Positions 1 through 5,829 of a stretch of 7,053 bases of DNA are shown one piece after another. The position numbers and the translations under genes were made by a program. Numbering within the stretch: the first letter of the stretch is position 1; every line of letters begins with the position of its first letter. Below the pieces are notes generated by a model. That model ran no database searches, was not told the origin of the DNA, and worked only from the letters and a program-made list of their open reading frames with translations. Source of the DNA: an uncultured Coriobacteriaceae bacterium (GTDB lineage Bacteria; Actinomycetota; Coriobacteriia; Coriobacteriales; Atopobiaceae); contig USBN01000055.1 of NCBI GenBank assembly GCA_900552935.1, positions 1 through 7,053 of the forward strand, written 5' to 3'.

Positions 1-44
1 CGCACGATGATCGCGGCTGCTACGTGCAGGTTCTTGTCTGCCAT
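1..44 (-). CDS. 5'-terminal fragment of a probable Nudix (MutT-like) hydrolase
   Basis: Only the first 14 codons lie in the window; the gene continues past base 1 on the minus strand. The start is ATG at 44-42, preceded by a full AGGAGG (53-48) three bases upstream. The readable N-terminus is MADKNLHVAAAIIV. A short polar lead followed by an AAAIIV beta strand is typical of the first strand of small MutT/Nudix pyrophosphohydrolases, which hydrolyse nucleoside diphosphates linked to another moiety, often damaged or non-canonical NTPs. The Nudix box itself lies outside the window, so the family call is a guess from the N-terminus. The existence of a gene here is better supported, by the strong ribosome binding site and an upstream promoter-like element. 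It lies downstream of the restriction-modification terminator, so it is probably transcribed separately. Confidence 0.5.
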   Translation of the reverse strand, partial: MADKNLHVAAAIIV

Positions 45-92
45 GGTCCTCCTGTTCGCCGGTCGCGTCGGCATCGCGTTTCGTCCGAGGAG

Positions 93-122
93 ATTCTACC
101 CGCGCGGACGCGGGCGTGTCCG
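93..122 (-). promoter_or_regulatory. Candidate promoter for the gene at the left edge, with a palindromic spacer
   Basis: On the minus strand a TAGAAT (98-93) matches the -10 consensus at five of six positions. A CGGACA (122-117) lies 18 bases upstream and matches the -35 consensus at four of six. The spacer holds a perfect inverted repeat, CCCGCG-cgga-CGCGGG (99-114), which could be a regulator site. The predicted start near base 86 gives a leader of about 40 bases before the ATG at 44. This is consensus matching by eye only. Confidence 0.35.
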
Positions 123-187
123 AGGGAGTGCGCGTGAATGCCGAGGAGGGCGGGGAAGGCGAGGAAGACGAGAAGGACGCTGGACGA

Positions 188-228
188 GAAAAACCCGCCC
201 CTGGCCTGAATGATTGGCCAAGGGCGGG
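188..228 (-). terminator. Rho-independent terminator of the restriction-modification operon
   Basis: Read on the minus strand, a 13-base arm (228-216) pairs with 206-194 with a single G-U wobble around a 9-base loop (215-207). It is followed directly by five T residues (193-189). The stem is very GC-rich. It begins 28 bases after the stop codon of the 52-residue ORF. The plus strand has no T-run after the hairpin, so it is directional and fits the end of the minus-strand operon. This is the clearest regulatory element in the window. Confidence 0.88.
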
Positions 229-255
229 CTCCGAGTCTAGCGAAAGACATCCACG

Positions 256-414
256 CTACAAGACGTAGTCCTCACGAAGGGACTTGACAGTCTCGAGCAG
301 GTTTTCGGTGCCCTCATAGGCACCATCGATCTCGTTCGAATCTAGGTGTGCCTTGATCTGCTCTGCGAGGACCTCGATCTGCTCTAGCTGCTGGGAGAAT
401 TCGACTGCTGCCAT
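256..414 (-). CDS. Uncharacterised 52-residue acidic helical protein, third gene of the RM locus
   Basis: The ORF starts with ATG (414-412), ends with TAG (258-256), and has a well placed AAAGGA (425-420) five bases before the start. It follows the methyltransferase stop by 76 bases and is followed within 28 bases by a strong terminator, so it is probably a genuine last gene of the operon. The protein is strongly acidic, with 12 Asp/Glu against 3 Lys/Arg. It appears to be two amphipathic helices (about residues 3-27 and 31-49) joined at N27-G31, with hydrophobic residues such as L10, I13, L16, I20 and L24 on one face. There is no signal peptide, membrane segment or cysteine. I do not recognise the family. 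It is not a typical restriction-modification controller (C) protein, since those carry a helix-turn-helix and are longer. A small regulator, nuclease partner or inhibitor, or an unrelated cargo gene are all possible. Confidence 0.72.
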   Translation of the reverse strand: MAAVEFSQQLEQIEVLAEQIKAHLDSNEIDGAYEGTENLLETVKSLREDYVL

Positions 415-447
415 GGGTGTCCTTTCGTCCGCTTCCGTTGTTAAACC

Positions 448-453
448 ATTATC
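448..453 (-). promoter_or_regulatory. Possible -10 element in front of the 52-residue ORF
   Basis: GATAAT on the minus strand (453-448) matches the TATAAT consensus at five of six positions. It would place a transcription start near 441, giving a leader of about 27 bases that still includes the ribosome binding site. No convincing -35 is seen at the right spacing. If real, it would let the small protein be made independently of the methyltransferase. Confidence 0.28.
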
Positions 454-490
454 GGAGATAAACCGGACACTAAATCAGAGGCAGGTCATG

Positions 491-1771
491 TTACCTGAGC
501 TCGCAAATTGCCTTTCCGATGAGGTGGGGGATGCCCGTGACCAGGGCGTTACCCATGCAGAAGGCGCGGTTTCCGTCAGTCATGCCCGTATTCGTCCAGC
601 CGCGGGGGAAGCCCTGGAGCTGGTCGAGCTCATCGGGCACAAGACGGCGATAGCGCCCGTCCTCACACTTGATGACGTGCTTGAAGCGACTCGCGCCCCT
701 TCCGCCTTCGCCGGTGAGGATGGTGCGAGACGGCCTGTCGGTTGCATCCGGGAAGGCCATCTGGCCTTCCGAGTACCAATAGGTGAAGCCCGTCTTCTTA
801 TTGGTACGCTCCTCGCGCTTCGAACCCTTGAGGTACTCCCATTTGGGCAGCTGCTCGGGCTCGATGAAGAACTCCTCCGGCACCTCGTCAAGCGGGATAA
901 GAACGTCGCCGAGAATCTTGCGAGCACCGCCGTACTTCTCGATGACGGGGCACGTCAGGACGCGATGACCGACCATGACGCCAGCGTCCATGAACGGAGA
1001 GGTCTTGCCCGTGAGGTTGAAGTTCTCCGAAGCGTCGTAGGGGTCCTCGGGGACGAAGACCTCGCGGACGTTCTCCTCGCCAGGCGCCTCCATCGGGAAG
1101 GCGCGGGACATGACGCCGTCCTGGAGGCGCGTCTCGATTGCCCAGTCGGCGTTTCGCTCGGCAAAGATGTAGACGCGCTTGCGGCGCTGGGGGAATCCGT
1201 ACTCGGCGCTGTTGACGACGCGCCACTCAACCGAGTAACCGCGCTCGGCGAGGCAGGAGAGGATGATCGCGAAGTCGCGGCCGCGCTGGGAAGCGGGGCT
1301 CTTGAGCAGGCGATCGACATTTTCGAAGAGGCAATAGCGTGCCGCGTCCTCGCTCCTGTCGTTCTGGAGCTTGAGGAAGCGGTAGATGTCCCACCAGAGG
1401 ACGCCCTTCTTGCCCTCGATGCCGTGCGCCTGGGAGAGCGGGCGAGCGACGGAGTAGTCCTGGCACGGGAACCCGCCCACCACCATGTCGACGGTGGGAA
1501 GCTCCCTCTCTCCGGCCTCGACCTGGTCAAGGACCTGGTTGATGTCCTCGTTTACGACGGAGTTTTCGCCGAAGTGCGACTCGTAGCAGCGAGCGGCGAA
1601 CTGGCGAGCCTTGGATCCGGGCGGCTCCCACTGGTTGGCCCAGATGGTCTTGAAGGGGCCCGCGGAGGGCATATCGAACTTGGGATGCGCGGGGTCATGG
1701 TAGCCGTCGAGGCCAAGACGAAACCCGCCGACCCCCGCGAAGAGCTCGGCAACTTTAATTTCCTTGGACAC
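491..1771 (-). CDS. DNA (cytosine-5)-methyltransferase, Sau3AI-type (predicted GATC)
   Basis: This enzyme transfers a methyl group from S-adenosylmethionine to carbon 5 of cytosine in the restriction target. The 426 residues carry the C5-methyltransferase motifs in order: motif I VAELFAGVGGF (7-17), binding AdoMet; motif IV GGFPCQDYSVAR (99-110) with catalytic Cys103; motif VI ENVDRLL (150-156); motif VIII QRRKRV (195-200); a target-recognition region of roughly 210-345; motif IX starting RPSRTIL (346-352); and motif X GNALV (407-411). The GFPCQDYSVAR version, a close-fitting length and a neighbouring Sau3AI/MutH-type nuclease point to GATC specificity. That specificity is inferred from context. 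The start codon is GTG (1771-1769), with GGAG (1779-1776) four bases upstream; no ATG lies before motif I. Motif I begins at residue 7, so there is no N-terminal helix-turn-helix for self-regulation. The gene looks intact and has its own putative promoter. Confidence 0.95.
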   Translation of the reverse strand: MSKEIKVAELFAGVGGFRLGLDGYHDPAHPKFDMPSAGPFKTIWANQWEPPGSKARQFAARCYESHFGENSVVNEDINQVLDQVEAGERELPTVDMVVGGFPCQDYSVARPLSQAHGIEGKKGVLWWDIYRFLKLQNDRSEDAARYCLFENVDRLLKSPASQRGRDFAIILSCLAERGYSVEWRVVNSAEYGFPQRRKRVYIFAERNADWAIETRLQDGVMSRAFPMEAPGEENVREVFVPEDPYDASENFNLTGKTSPFMDAGVMVGHRVLTCPVIEKYGGARKILGDVLIPLDEVPEEFFIEPEQLPKWEYLKGSKREERTNKKTGFTYWYSEGQMAFPDATDRPSRTILTGEGGRGASRFKHVIKCEDGRYRRLVPDELDQLQGFPRGWTNTGMTDGNRAFCMGNALVTGIPHLIGKAICELR

Positions 1772-1799
1772 GTTTCTCCAATCGCTACTGTGTCCTATC

Positions 1800-1823
1800 G
1801 GGTTAGCCCAAGAGAGCTAACCC
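1800..1823. promoter_or_regulatory. Perfect 8-bp inverted repeat at the methyltransferase transcription start (operator candidate)
   Basis: GGGTTAGC (1800-1807) and GCTAACCC (1816-1823) are exact inverted copies separated by 8 bases. The dyad lies between the putative -10 (1833-1828) and the ribosome binding site (1779-1776) of the methyltransferase, covering the expected transcription start near 1821. The two-turn-like spacing of a dimeric repressor site and the position favour an operator. An RNA hairpin at the 5' end of the message is the alternative. No gene for a DNA-binding regulator is visible in the locus. Confidence 0.5.
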
Positions 1824-1827
1824 AAAT

Positions 1828-1857
1828 ACACTACTCGATCTCTATCAGTTTTGACAA
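1828..1857 (-). promoter_or_regulatory. Putative promoter of the methyltransferase gene
   Basis: On the minus strand TTGTCA (1857-1852) matches the -35 consensus at five of six positions. After 18 bases it is followed by TAGTGT (1833-1828), a weak -10 match. The stretch is AT-richer than the surrounding genes. A separate methyltransferase promoter is common in type II systems, because methylation must precede cutting when the locus enters a new host. Confidence 0.4.
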
Positions 1858-1889
1858 GTCGCTTTATTGCCGGATAGGAGCCAAATAGA

Positions 1890-1907
1890 CCACTCTCGTG
1901 AGAGCGG
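1890..1907 (-). terminator. Weak hairpin between endonuclease and methyltransferase genes
   Basis: In minus-strand RNA the sequence at 1907-1890 folds as CCGCUCUC-AC-GAGAGUGG, eight pairs including one G-U with a tight loop, followed by UCUAUUU. A second small hairpin, GGAGA-cttc-TCTCC on the minus strand, lies closer to the endonuclease end (1926-1939). Either could weaken transcription out of the nuclease gene. Neither has a proper U-tract, so this is a tentative call. Confidence 0.25.
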
Positions 1908-1958
1908 GACGCAACATTAATACGAGGAGAGAAGTCTCCGCATGGATACGGACAATAA

Positions 1959-2120
1959 TTACTTCTCAGCCGTCATCATCTTGGCAATCTCATCTCTGAG
2001 GTACGACGGATTGAGCCAGAAACACTTCTTCGTAACGGGCTCTCCGTGTGGCTGCGGCAGCGTGTCGGCCTTGTTGCGAGCATGAGGACGAACGTGGCAG
2101 CAGCGGTTCTCCGAAGACTA
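1959..2120 (-). pseudogene. In-frame C-terminal tail of the Sau3AI-like endonuclease beyond an amber codon
   Basis: Reading on in the same frame past the TAG at 2120-2118 gives 52 sense codons to a TAA at 1961-1959. The tail contains HVRPHARNKADTLP, then KKCFWLNPSYL and DEIAKMM. From memory of the family, this HVRPH...KKCFWLN ending is characteristic of Sau3AI-type endonucleases, so it belongs to the same gene. Restoring it gives a 454-codon protein including the amber position, closer to the roughly 490 residues of Sau3AI. No ATG or GTG occurs early in this frame, so the tail could not easily be made alone. It could reach protein only by amber suppression or readthrough. A sequencing error at one base is the mundane alternative. 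Confidence 0.8.
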
Positions 2121-3323
2121 TACCGAGCTTTCTGCATTGCCCTCTTTGACGTTGCTTCGCATCTGCTCATAGCAGCGCTTTGCTTCAGGCATGTCTTCTT
2201 CTGGCATTCTCCAGAAGAAGACGTCCTTCAGGACGTAGTTCTCGTCTCCAGCGTCCTGGTAGACGACAAATAGATAGAGCTGCTCAAGCTGCTCCTTGAA
2301 CATCGAATTCTCGAAGGGTGTTTCTTCAAGCTCGAAATAGTCGATTGCCGGGAATGAAACGGCTTCCTTTGGCGTCCCATTTGGACGAAGTCTAATCGTC
2401 TTGGGCTTAGCGCCCGCCTTATCGAGTTCTGCGATGGTGCTTTTGTCGCCAACACCGAGGATTCGGTTGGTCACGAGCGCGTATGCGCTTTTTGCTGAGG
2501 AGTTCACCTCAAACAGCTCTGTGAGCTCGTCTTGATTCATGCCGAAATAGGGCTCGAACCTCTTACGAATGAGCTCAAGAATGCCAAGGGACTCTTCACC
2601 GCTTTCTCGTCTGATCGATTCGGAATGAGCGAGGAGCTGCCGTTCCACGCCGGTCATGTAAGACGCCTTAAATGCCCATGCCCTGGGCTTCGCCGGAACG
2701 TCCGAGAAGGGCTGCGACGTTCTGACGGAGCTGTCTTTTGCCTTTGTGCAAGCTTCGAGGTACATGGTGTCGCTGCCAGAGATGTCCTCGGCGTGACCGT
2801 TCATGACCTTGGCGACAACTGTTTCCCAGTCCTTCTTAATCTGGGGGATATCGCCATCGGGAATCTGCCAACGTTCCGCGAATTGAATCTTATAGTCGAC
2901 GGGGTTCTTGTCCGGCTCATACAGATAGGAAATAAGCGCGAGGTCAGCGACCTTATCAAGTAGGTGGCTATCCTCGAAAGACTCCATTGGGACGTGCATG
3001 TAGTCAATCATCGTTAGGACGAGGCGTTCCTTGGCGACGAGCTGACCATCTGCCCTCTTTTTCATGGGAGTTGTTTTGAGCTCAAGACCTGCTTCAGCAA
3101 AGTCTGGAGCCGAGTCACTATTGATGGCATAGCCGAAGTAATACTGCTCGACTGCGTTGCCGAAGGAACCACCTCTTGTGTGAGGGTCTGGCAGGTCTGG
3201 TGCGTCGCACATCTCGCGCAGTGTCTTGCCCTCGAGGCGCTTGGCGTACTCGATAATGGAGTCAGCGCTGGTCGGGTCATAAGCGAGGCTGATCTCGTTG
3301 CTTGAGGCGGTATCACGAGTCAT
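2118..3323 (-). CDS. Sau3AI/MutH-family type II restriction endonuclease, cut short by an amber codon
   Basis: Members of this family cleave double-stranded DNA at GATC and are blocked by methylation of that site. The 401 residues have an N-terminal catalytic domain with E59 in GNAVEQYYFGY, D74 in SAPDFAEAG, and E81/K83 in GLELKTTP; the D-x6-E-x-K spacing equals that of MutH. KERLVLTMIDY (98-108) is a further family signature. A second, MutH-like domain (about 235-401) carries AGAKPKTIRLRP (303-314) and FPAIDYFELEETPF (324-337) but lacks the catalytic set, as in Sau3AI, whose C-terminal domain is allosteric. ATG at 3323-3321 is supported by GGAG (3333-3330) six bases upstream. The protein stops at TAG (2120-2118) just before a recognisable family tail, so it may be inactive or altered. 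It is lower in GC than its neighbours (about 52% in one sampled 60-base line), which suggests acquisition with the methyltransferase downstream. Confidence 0.92.
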   Translation of the reverse strand: MTRDTASSNEISLAYDPTSADSIIEYAKRLEGKTLREMCDAPDLPDPHTRGGSFGNAVEQYYFGYAINSDSAPDFAEAGLELKTTPMKKRADGQLVAKERLVLTMIDYMHVPMESFEDSHLLDKVADLALISYLYEPDKNPVDYKIQFAERWQIPDGDIPQIKKDWETVVAKVMNGHAEDISGSDTMYLEACTKAKDSSVRTSQPFSDVPAKPRAWAFKASYMTGVERQLLAHSESIRRESGEESLGILELIRKRFEPYFGMNQDELTELFEVNSSAKSAYALVTNRILGVGDKSTIAELDKAGAKPKTIRLRPNGTPKEAVSFPAIDYFELEETPFENSMFKEQLEQLYLFVVYQDAGDENYVLKDVFFWRMPEEDMPEAKRCYEQMRSNVKEGNAESSV

Positions 3324-3483
3324 GACGCGCTCCGATCGATTATTGTGAGGCGTGGGGGTGTTTGACGCTCTGTTCCATTGTCGCGAAACGGGCGAACGTG
3401 CTCAAGGGCGATGCATGGGGCCTCAGATATGGACCCCTCACTATCCTCATACCAGGCACGCAATCAATGAAGGCGAGGTCAAG

Positions 3484-4464
3484 ATGGGTGCACCGGAAAT
3501 CCGCTGGGGAATCCTCGGGGCGGGCGGAATCGCGAAGAGGTTCGCGGCTAGTCTCGAGACCGTGGAAGGTGCCAGGCTCGTTGCGGTCTCCGGCCGTTCG
3601 GCGGAGCGCCTTGCCGCCTTTGCTCCTGCCCGCATCTATGCCGATGGTGCGGATGGCTCCTCCGCCCACGCAAGCCTCCTTGCAGACCCTGAGGTCGATG
3701 CCATCTACCTCGCGCTCCCACACTCCATGCACCTCCGCTGGGTGCTCGAGGCAATCAAGGCGGGCAAGCCCGTGCTCTGCGAGAAGCCGGCCGTTCTTAC
3801 CGAGGCGGAGGCCCGCCAACTCGCCGATGCCGCTCGTGGCTCGGGCACCCTCTTCATGGAAGCGATGAAGTGCCGCTTCGTGCCGCTCCACGCCCGTGTG
3901 TGCGCTCTCATCGACTCCGGCGAGCTCGGGCGCGTCTACGAGCTGACGTGCTCGCAGTGCGTCGACTATGGAGAGGACAACCTCCGCTATCTTGTCGGCC
4001 CTGTTGGCGGGGGAGCGCTCTATGACCTCGGCTGCTACCCGATGAGCTGGGTCGAGGAACTTACGCAAGGCAATGAGCCCCAGGTTAGCGCGCGTGCAAA
4101 CTGGCGCGACGTCTCCGGTGGGCGCGTCGATTGGTCTGGCGACGCCAACCTCGACTTTGGAGAGGTGCGTGCGACCATCCACTGGGCGGGTGACGCCGCG
4201 GAGTATGACTGCTCCGTTCTGATTCGCTGCGAGCGGGGGAGCATCCTCGTCGAGCGCGCGCACCGTCCGGAGCGTGCGGTGGTGAGCCGTCCGGGCATGG
4301 AGGACGAGGTCATAGCCGCGCCCTACAATCCGGATGACTTCCACGGCGAGATCGCGCACTTCTGCGAGCTCATGCGCGCCGACGCCACGGAGAGCCCCGT
4401 TATGCCGCTTGCCGCCACCATCCGTAACGCCCGTCTGATCGATGCCGTTCGCGCGGTGATGTAG
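3484..4464 (+). CDS. Gfo/Idh/MocA-family NAD(P)-dependent oxidoreductase
   Basis: This family oxidises or reduces sugars, inositols, dihydrodiols and related compounds using NAD(P). The 326-residue protein has an N-terminal Rossmann fold with GILGAGGIAKRF (9-20), a strand-end ALPHSMH (77-83), and the family's CEKP motif (99-102) with Lys101, the usual catalytic/cofactor lysine. The C-terminal substrate domain includes GGGALYDLGCYP (175-186), a standard signature. I chose ATG at 3484 because it sits just before the first strand and has GAGG five bases upstream (3475-3478). An upstream ATG at 3352 would add 44 residues with no family character. Length matches the family. The substrate cannot be told from sequence, and no sugar transport genes lie nearby. 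The gene is transcribed away from the RM locus and converges on the exonuclease. GC content (about 65% in a sampled line) is as expected for the host. Confidence 0.93.
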   Translation: MGAPEIRWGILGAGGIAKRFAASLETVEGARLVAVSGRSAERLAAFAPARIYADGADGSSAHASLLADPEVDAIYLALPHSMHLRWVLEAIKAGKPVLCEKPAVLTEAEARQLADAARGSGTLFMEAMKCRFVPLHARVCALIDSGELGRVYELTCSQCVDYGEDNLRYLVGPVGGGALYDLGCYPMSWVEELTQGNEPQVSARANWRDVSGGRVDWSGDANLDFGEVRATIHWAGDAAEYDCSVLIRCERGSILVERAHRPERAVVSRPGMEDEVIAAPYNPDDFHGEIAHFCELMRADATESPVMPLAATIRNARLIDAVRAVM

Positions 4465-4497
4465 GGCCTCTTATTCGCTCGGTGATGTAGGACTCTT
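4448..4497. repeat. Two-copy tandem repeat (26-base period) spanning the oxidoreductase stop codon
   Basis: TTCGCGCGGTGATGTAGG (4448-4465) recurs as TTCGCTCGGTGATGTAGG (4474-4491), 17 of 18 bases identical, and both copies are followed by a near-identical CTCTT. The first copy is the actual 3' end of the oxidoreductase gene with its TAG. The second lies outside it and, with a 26-base offset, is out of frame. Confidence 0.75.
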
Positions 4498-4509
4498 CTC
4501 GCACTAGCT

Positions 4510-4556
4510 CAGGGCCGCCCGCCCGTGACGGTACGTGTCACAGGCGAGCGGCCCTG
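4510..4556. terminator. Long imperfect hairpin between convergent genes (bidirectional terminator candidate)
   Basis: The arms pair as CAGGGCCGC (4510-4518) with GCGGCCCTG (4548-4556), CGCC (4520-4523) with GGCG (4543-4546), and GTGAC (4525-4529) with GTCAC (4537-4541). Two single C/A mismatches separate the blocks, and the loop is 7 bases. It lies between the stops of two converging genes. There is no T-run on either side. The position still suggests shared transcription termination, and U-less hairpins are often proposed for this in high-GC actinobacteria. Confidence 0.6.
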
Positions 4557-4564
4557 GTGATTGC

Positions 4565-4648
4565 GCCTTGAAGTGGTTGTGGGTCGAGCTGTGCCTTGAA
4601 ATGGTCCCGGGCTGAGTTATGCCTTGAAGCAGTTGCGGGCGGCGAACT
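4565..4648. repeat. Three imperfect 28-base tandem repeats over the exonuclease 3' end
   Basis: Copies at 4565-4592, 4593-4620 and 4621-4648 all begin with GCCTTGAA and share GGG near the middle. By hand count they are about 18-20 of 28 bases identical in each pair. The third copy encodes the last residues of the exonuclease (RNCFKA) and abuts the stop codon at 4619-4617. The other two lie downstream of the gene on its strand. Confidence 0.65.
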
Positions 4649-5585
4649 CGGCCTGGACGGTCCTGAGCATGAGCTCCGTGTCGTCGAGACCCTGGTGTAC
4701 CTCGGCTTCATTGGTGGCGAGGGTGCCGCGCCTGCGGGCCCAGTTCTCGAGGGACGCCGGGGAGCTCTCGCGTGGCAGGGTCTTGACCTCGGGGTCGAGC
4801 TGGCGGCAGATGTCGCGGGAGTCGACCGGCACGATCTTGCCCGCGCGCCTCGCTTCGGCATATCCGTCGAGGTGAAGCGTGAACCAGGAGTCCTCGAACG
4901 CCGCGTTGTGCGCCATCATCGGGTACTTCTTCATGAGCTTCAGGAGCTTGGCCTGCAGGGCCTTGTTCTCGCGGAAGGGGATCTTGCCGTCGACGTCCGC
5001 CCAGGTGATGTGGTGGATGTTCTCGAGGGGCACGCCCTTCTCGGCGTACATCTCCGGAATGCCGCAGAAGTAGGCCTCGGCACCGGTGGGCTCTGCGTCT
5101 GCCGTGAGCTCCATGAGCTCGAAGCCCACGTTGACGATGTAGCCGCGGTCCGGGTAGCGGTCTGTCGTCTCGATGTCGATGCCGAGGATCGTGCCCTTGA
5201 CGGGCTTGGAGACGTAGGAGACGGCGAGGTTGTTGCGGTCGCCGCGGATCTCGCGGATGACGGTCGTGGCCTTGCGCTTCTGGAGCGCGGCGACGCCCGC
5301 GCAGAGGTCCTCGTCGCTCATGCCGCGGGCGAGGCTGTGGTCGCGCGTGTTGGCGAGGCGATCGATGCCCATCTGGTCACAGAGCTCGCGGTTGCGGTCC
5401 GCGAGGTCGCGGATGACGTCGTAGGAGAAGCCGGGGTTGTCGTTCTTGGCGAACTCCTCGCGAAGCGCGGCCATCGCCTCCTCGTTCTTCTGACGCTCCG
5501 AGTCCATGGCGGGGAAGCCCTCGCAATAGACGATCTCGGGGATGAAGAGCGCGCTTGCGTGCTCGAGTGCCTGGCTGACGTTCAT
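4617..5585 (-). CDS. DnaQ-fold (DEDDh) 3'-5' exonuclease family protein
   Basis: Proteins of this fold remove nucleotides from 3' ends of DNA or RNA with two metal ions, serving in proofreading, repair or RNA turnover. Of the 322 residues, the C-terminal 190 carry the exonuclease: ExoI GIDIETT (135-141) with D137 and E139, ExoII AHNAAFEDSWF (225-235), and ExoIII HQGLDDTELM (297-306) with H297 and D302. In ExoII the residue after the phenylalanine is E231, with D232 next, so the usual HNxxFD aspartate is shifted or replaced. Residues 1-130 are a polar, probably helical domain (for example 28-49) that I do not recognise. ATG at 5585-5583 is chosen because AAGGAG (5595-5590) lies four bases upstream and the preceding residues are low-complexity Arg/Pro/Ala. 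It is not a polymerase subunit on size. It has no co-oriented neighbour, so its pathway is unknown. Confidence 0.88.
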   Translation of the reverse strand: MNVSQALEHASALFIPEIVYCEGFPAMDSERQKNEEAMAALREEFAKNDNPGFSYDVIRDLADRNRELCDQMGIDRLANTRDHSLARGMSDEDLCAGVAALQKRKATTVIREIRGDRNNLAVSYVSKPVKGTILGIDIETTDRYPDRGYIVNVGFELMELTADAEPTGAEAYFCGIPEMYAEKGVPLENIHHITWADVDGKIPFRENKALQAKLLKLMKKYPMMAHNAAFEDSWFTLHLDGYAEARRAGKIVPVDSRDICRQLDPEVKTLPRESSPASLENWARRRGTLATNEAEVHQGLDDTELMLRTVQAEFAARNCFKA

Positions 5586-5763
5586 GCTGCTCCTTATGGG
5601 TGTGCGCGGCGGGGGCGTGCGTGCCTGGCTGAGGCCGGGCGGCGTGCGCTCGCGCGCGGCTGTGGTGTTGGATCGTGCGCTTGCCCGAGCGCGGTAGGCG
5701 CGGGCGATTGTTTCACGGCTTGGCATGGTAACACGGCCGCGTGACGCGGGCGAGGACGTCGTG

Positions 5764-5804
5764 GGTCGCGCGAGCGCGTGCGTGGCGCTCGCGCGTCCGC
5801 GACC
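5764..5804. repeat. Long GC-rich inverted repeat with a one-sided bulge
   Basis: GGTCGCG (5764-5770) pairs with CGCGACC (5798-5804), and the adjoining CGAGCGC (5771-5777) pairs with GCGCTCG (5785-5791). This gives 14 pairs around a 7-base loop, with a 6-base bulge (5792-5797) on the right side only. No T-run follows on either strand, and no gene end is nearby. A leader or attenuator structure, or a small RNA, is more likely than a terminator. Confidence 0.55.
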
Positions 5805-5829
5805 TTACATAAGCCCGTTCCCCGATGTG

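Noticed and set aside
353..1888. A 511-codon plus-strand open frame
   Set aside because: It is fully antisense to the methyltransferase, whose catalytic motifs are unmistakable. The plus-strand product has no family features and is a by-product of GC-rich codon use.
1959..2170. Frameshift as the cause of the endonuclease truncation
   Set aside because: The conserved tail is in the same frame as the main body, so a single stop codon explains it and no insertion or deletion is needed.
3339..3344. AATAAT as the -10 element of the endonuclease gene
   Set aside because: It would start the transcript about 9 bases before the ATG and cut off the ribosome binding site, and there is no fitting -35.
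3352..3483. N-terminal extension of the oxidoreductase from an ATG at 3352
   Set aside because: The 44 extra residues have no family similarity. The ATG at 3484 sits at the proper N-terminus and has a GAGG site.
3340..4359. A 339-codon minus-strand open frame
   Set aside because: It is antisense to the Gfo/Idh/MocA gene and has no recognisable motif.
5586..5726. N-terminal extension of the exonuclease from 5726
   Set aside because: The extra 47 residues are low-complexity Arg/Pro/Ala. AAGGAG lies exactly in front of the ATG at 5585.
4596..5744. A 382-codon plus-strand open frame
   Set aside because: It is antisense to the exonuclease, which has all three Exo motifs and a good ribosome binding site. 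The product is a repetitive Ala/Val/Leu/Asp/Glu sequence.
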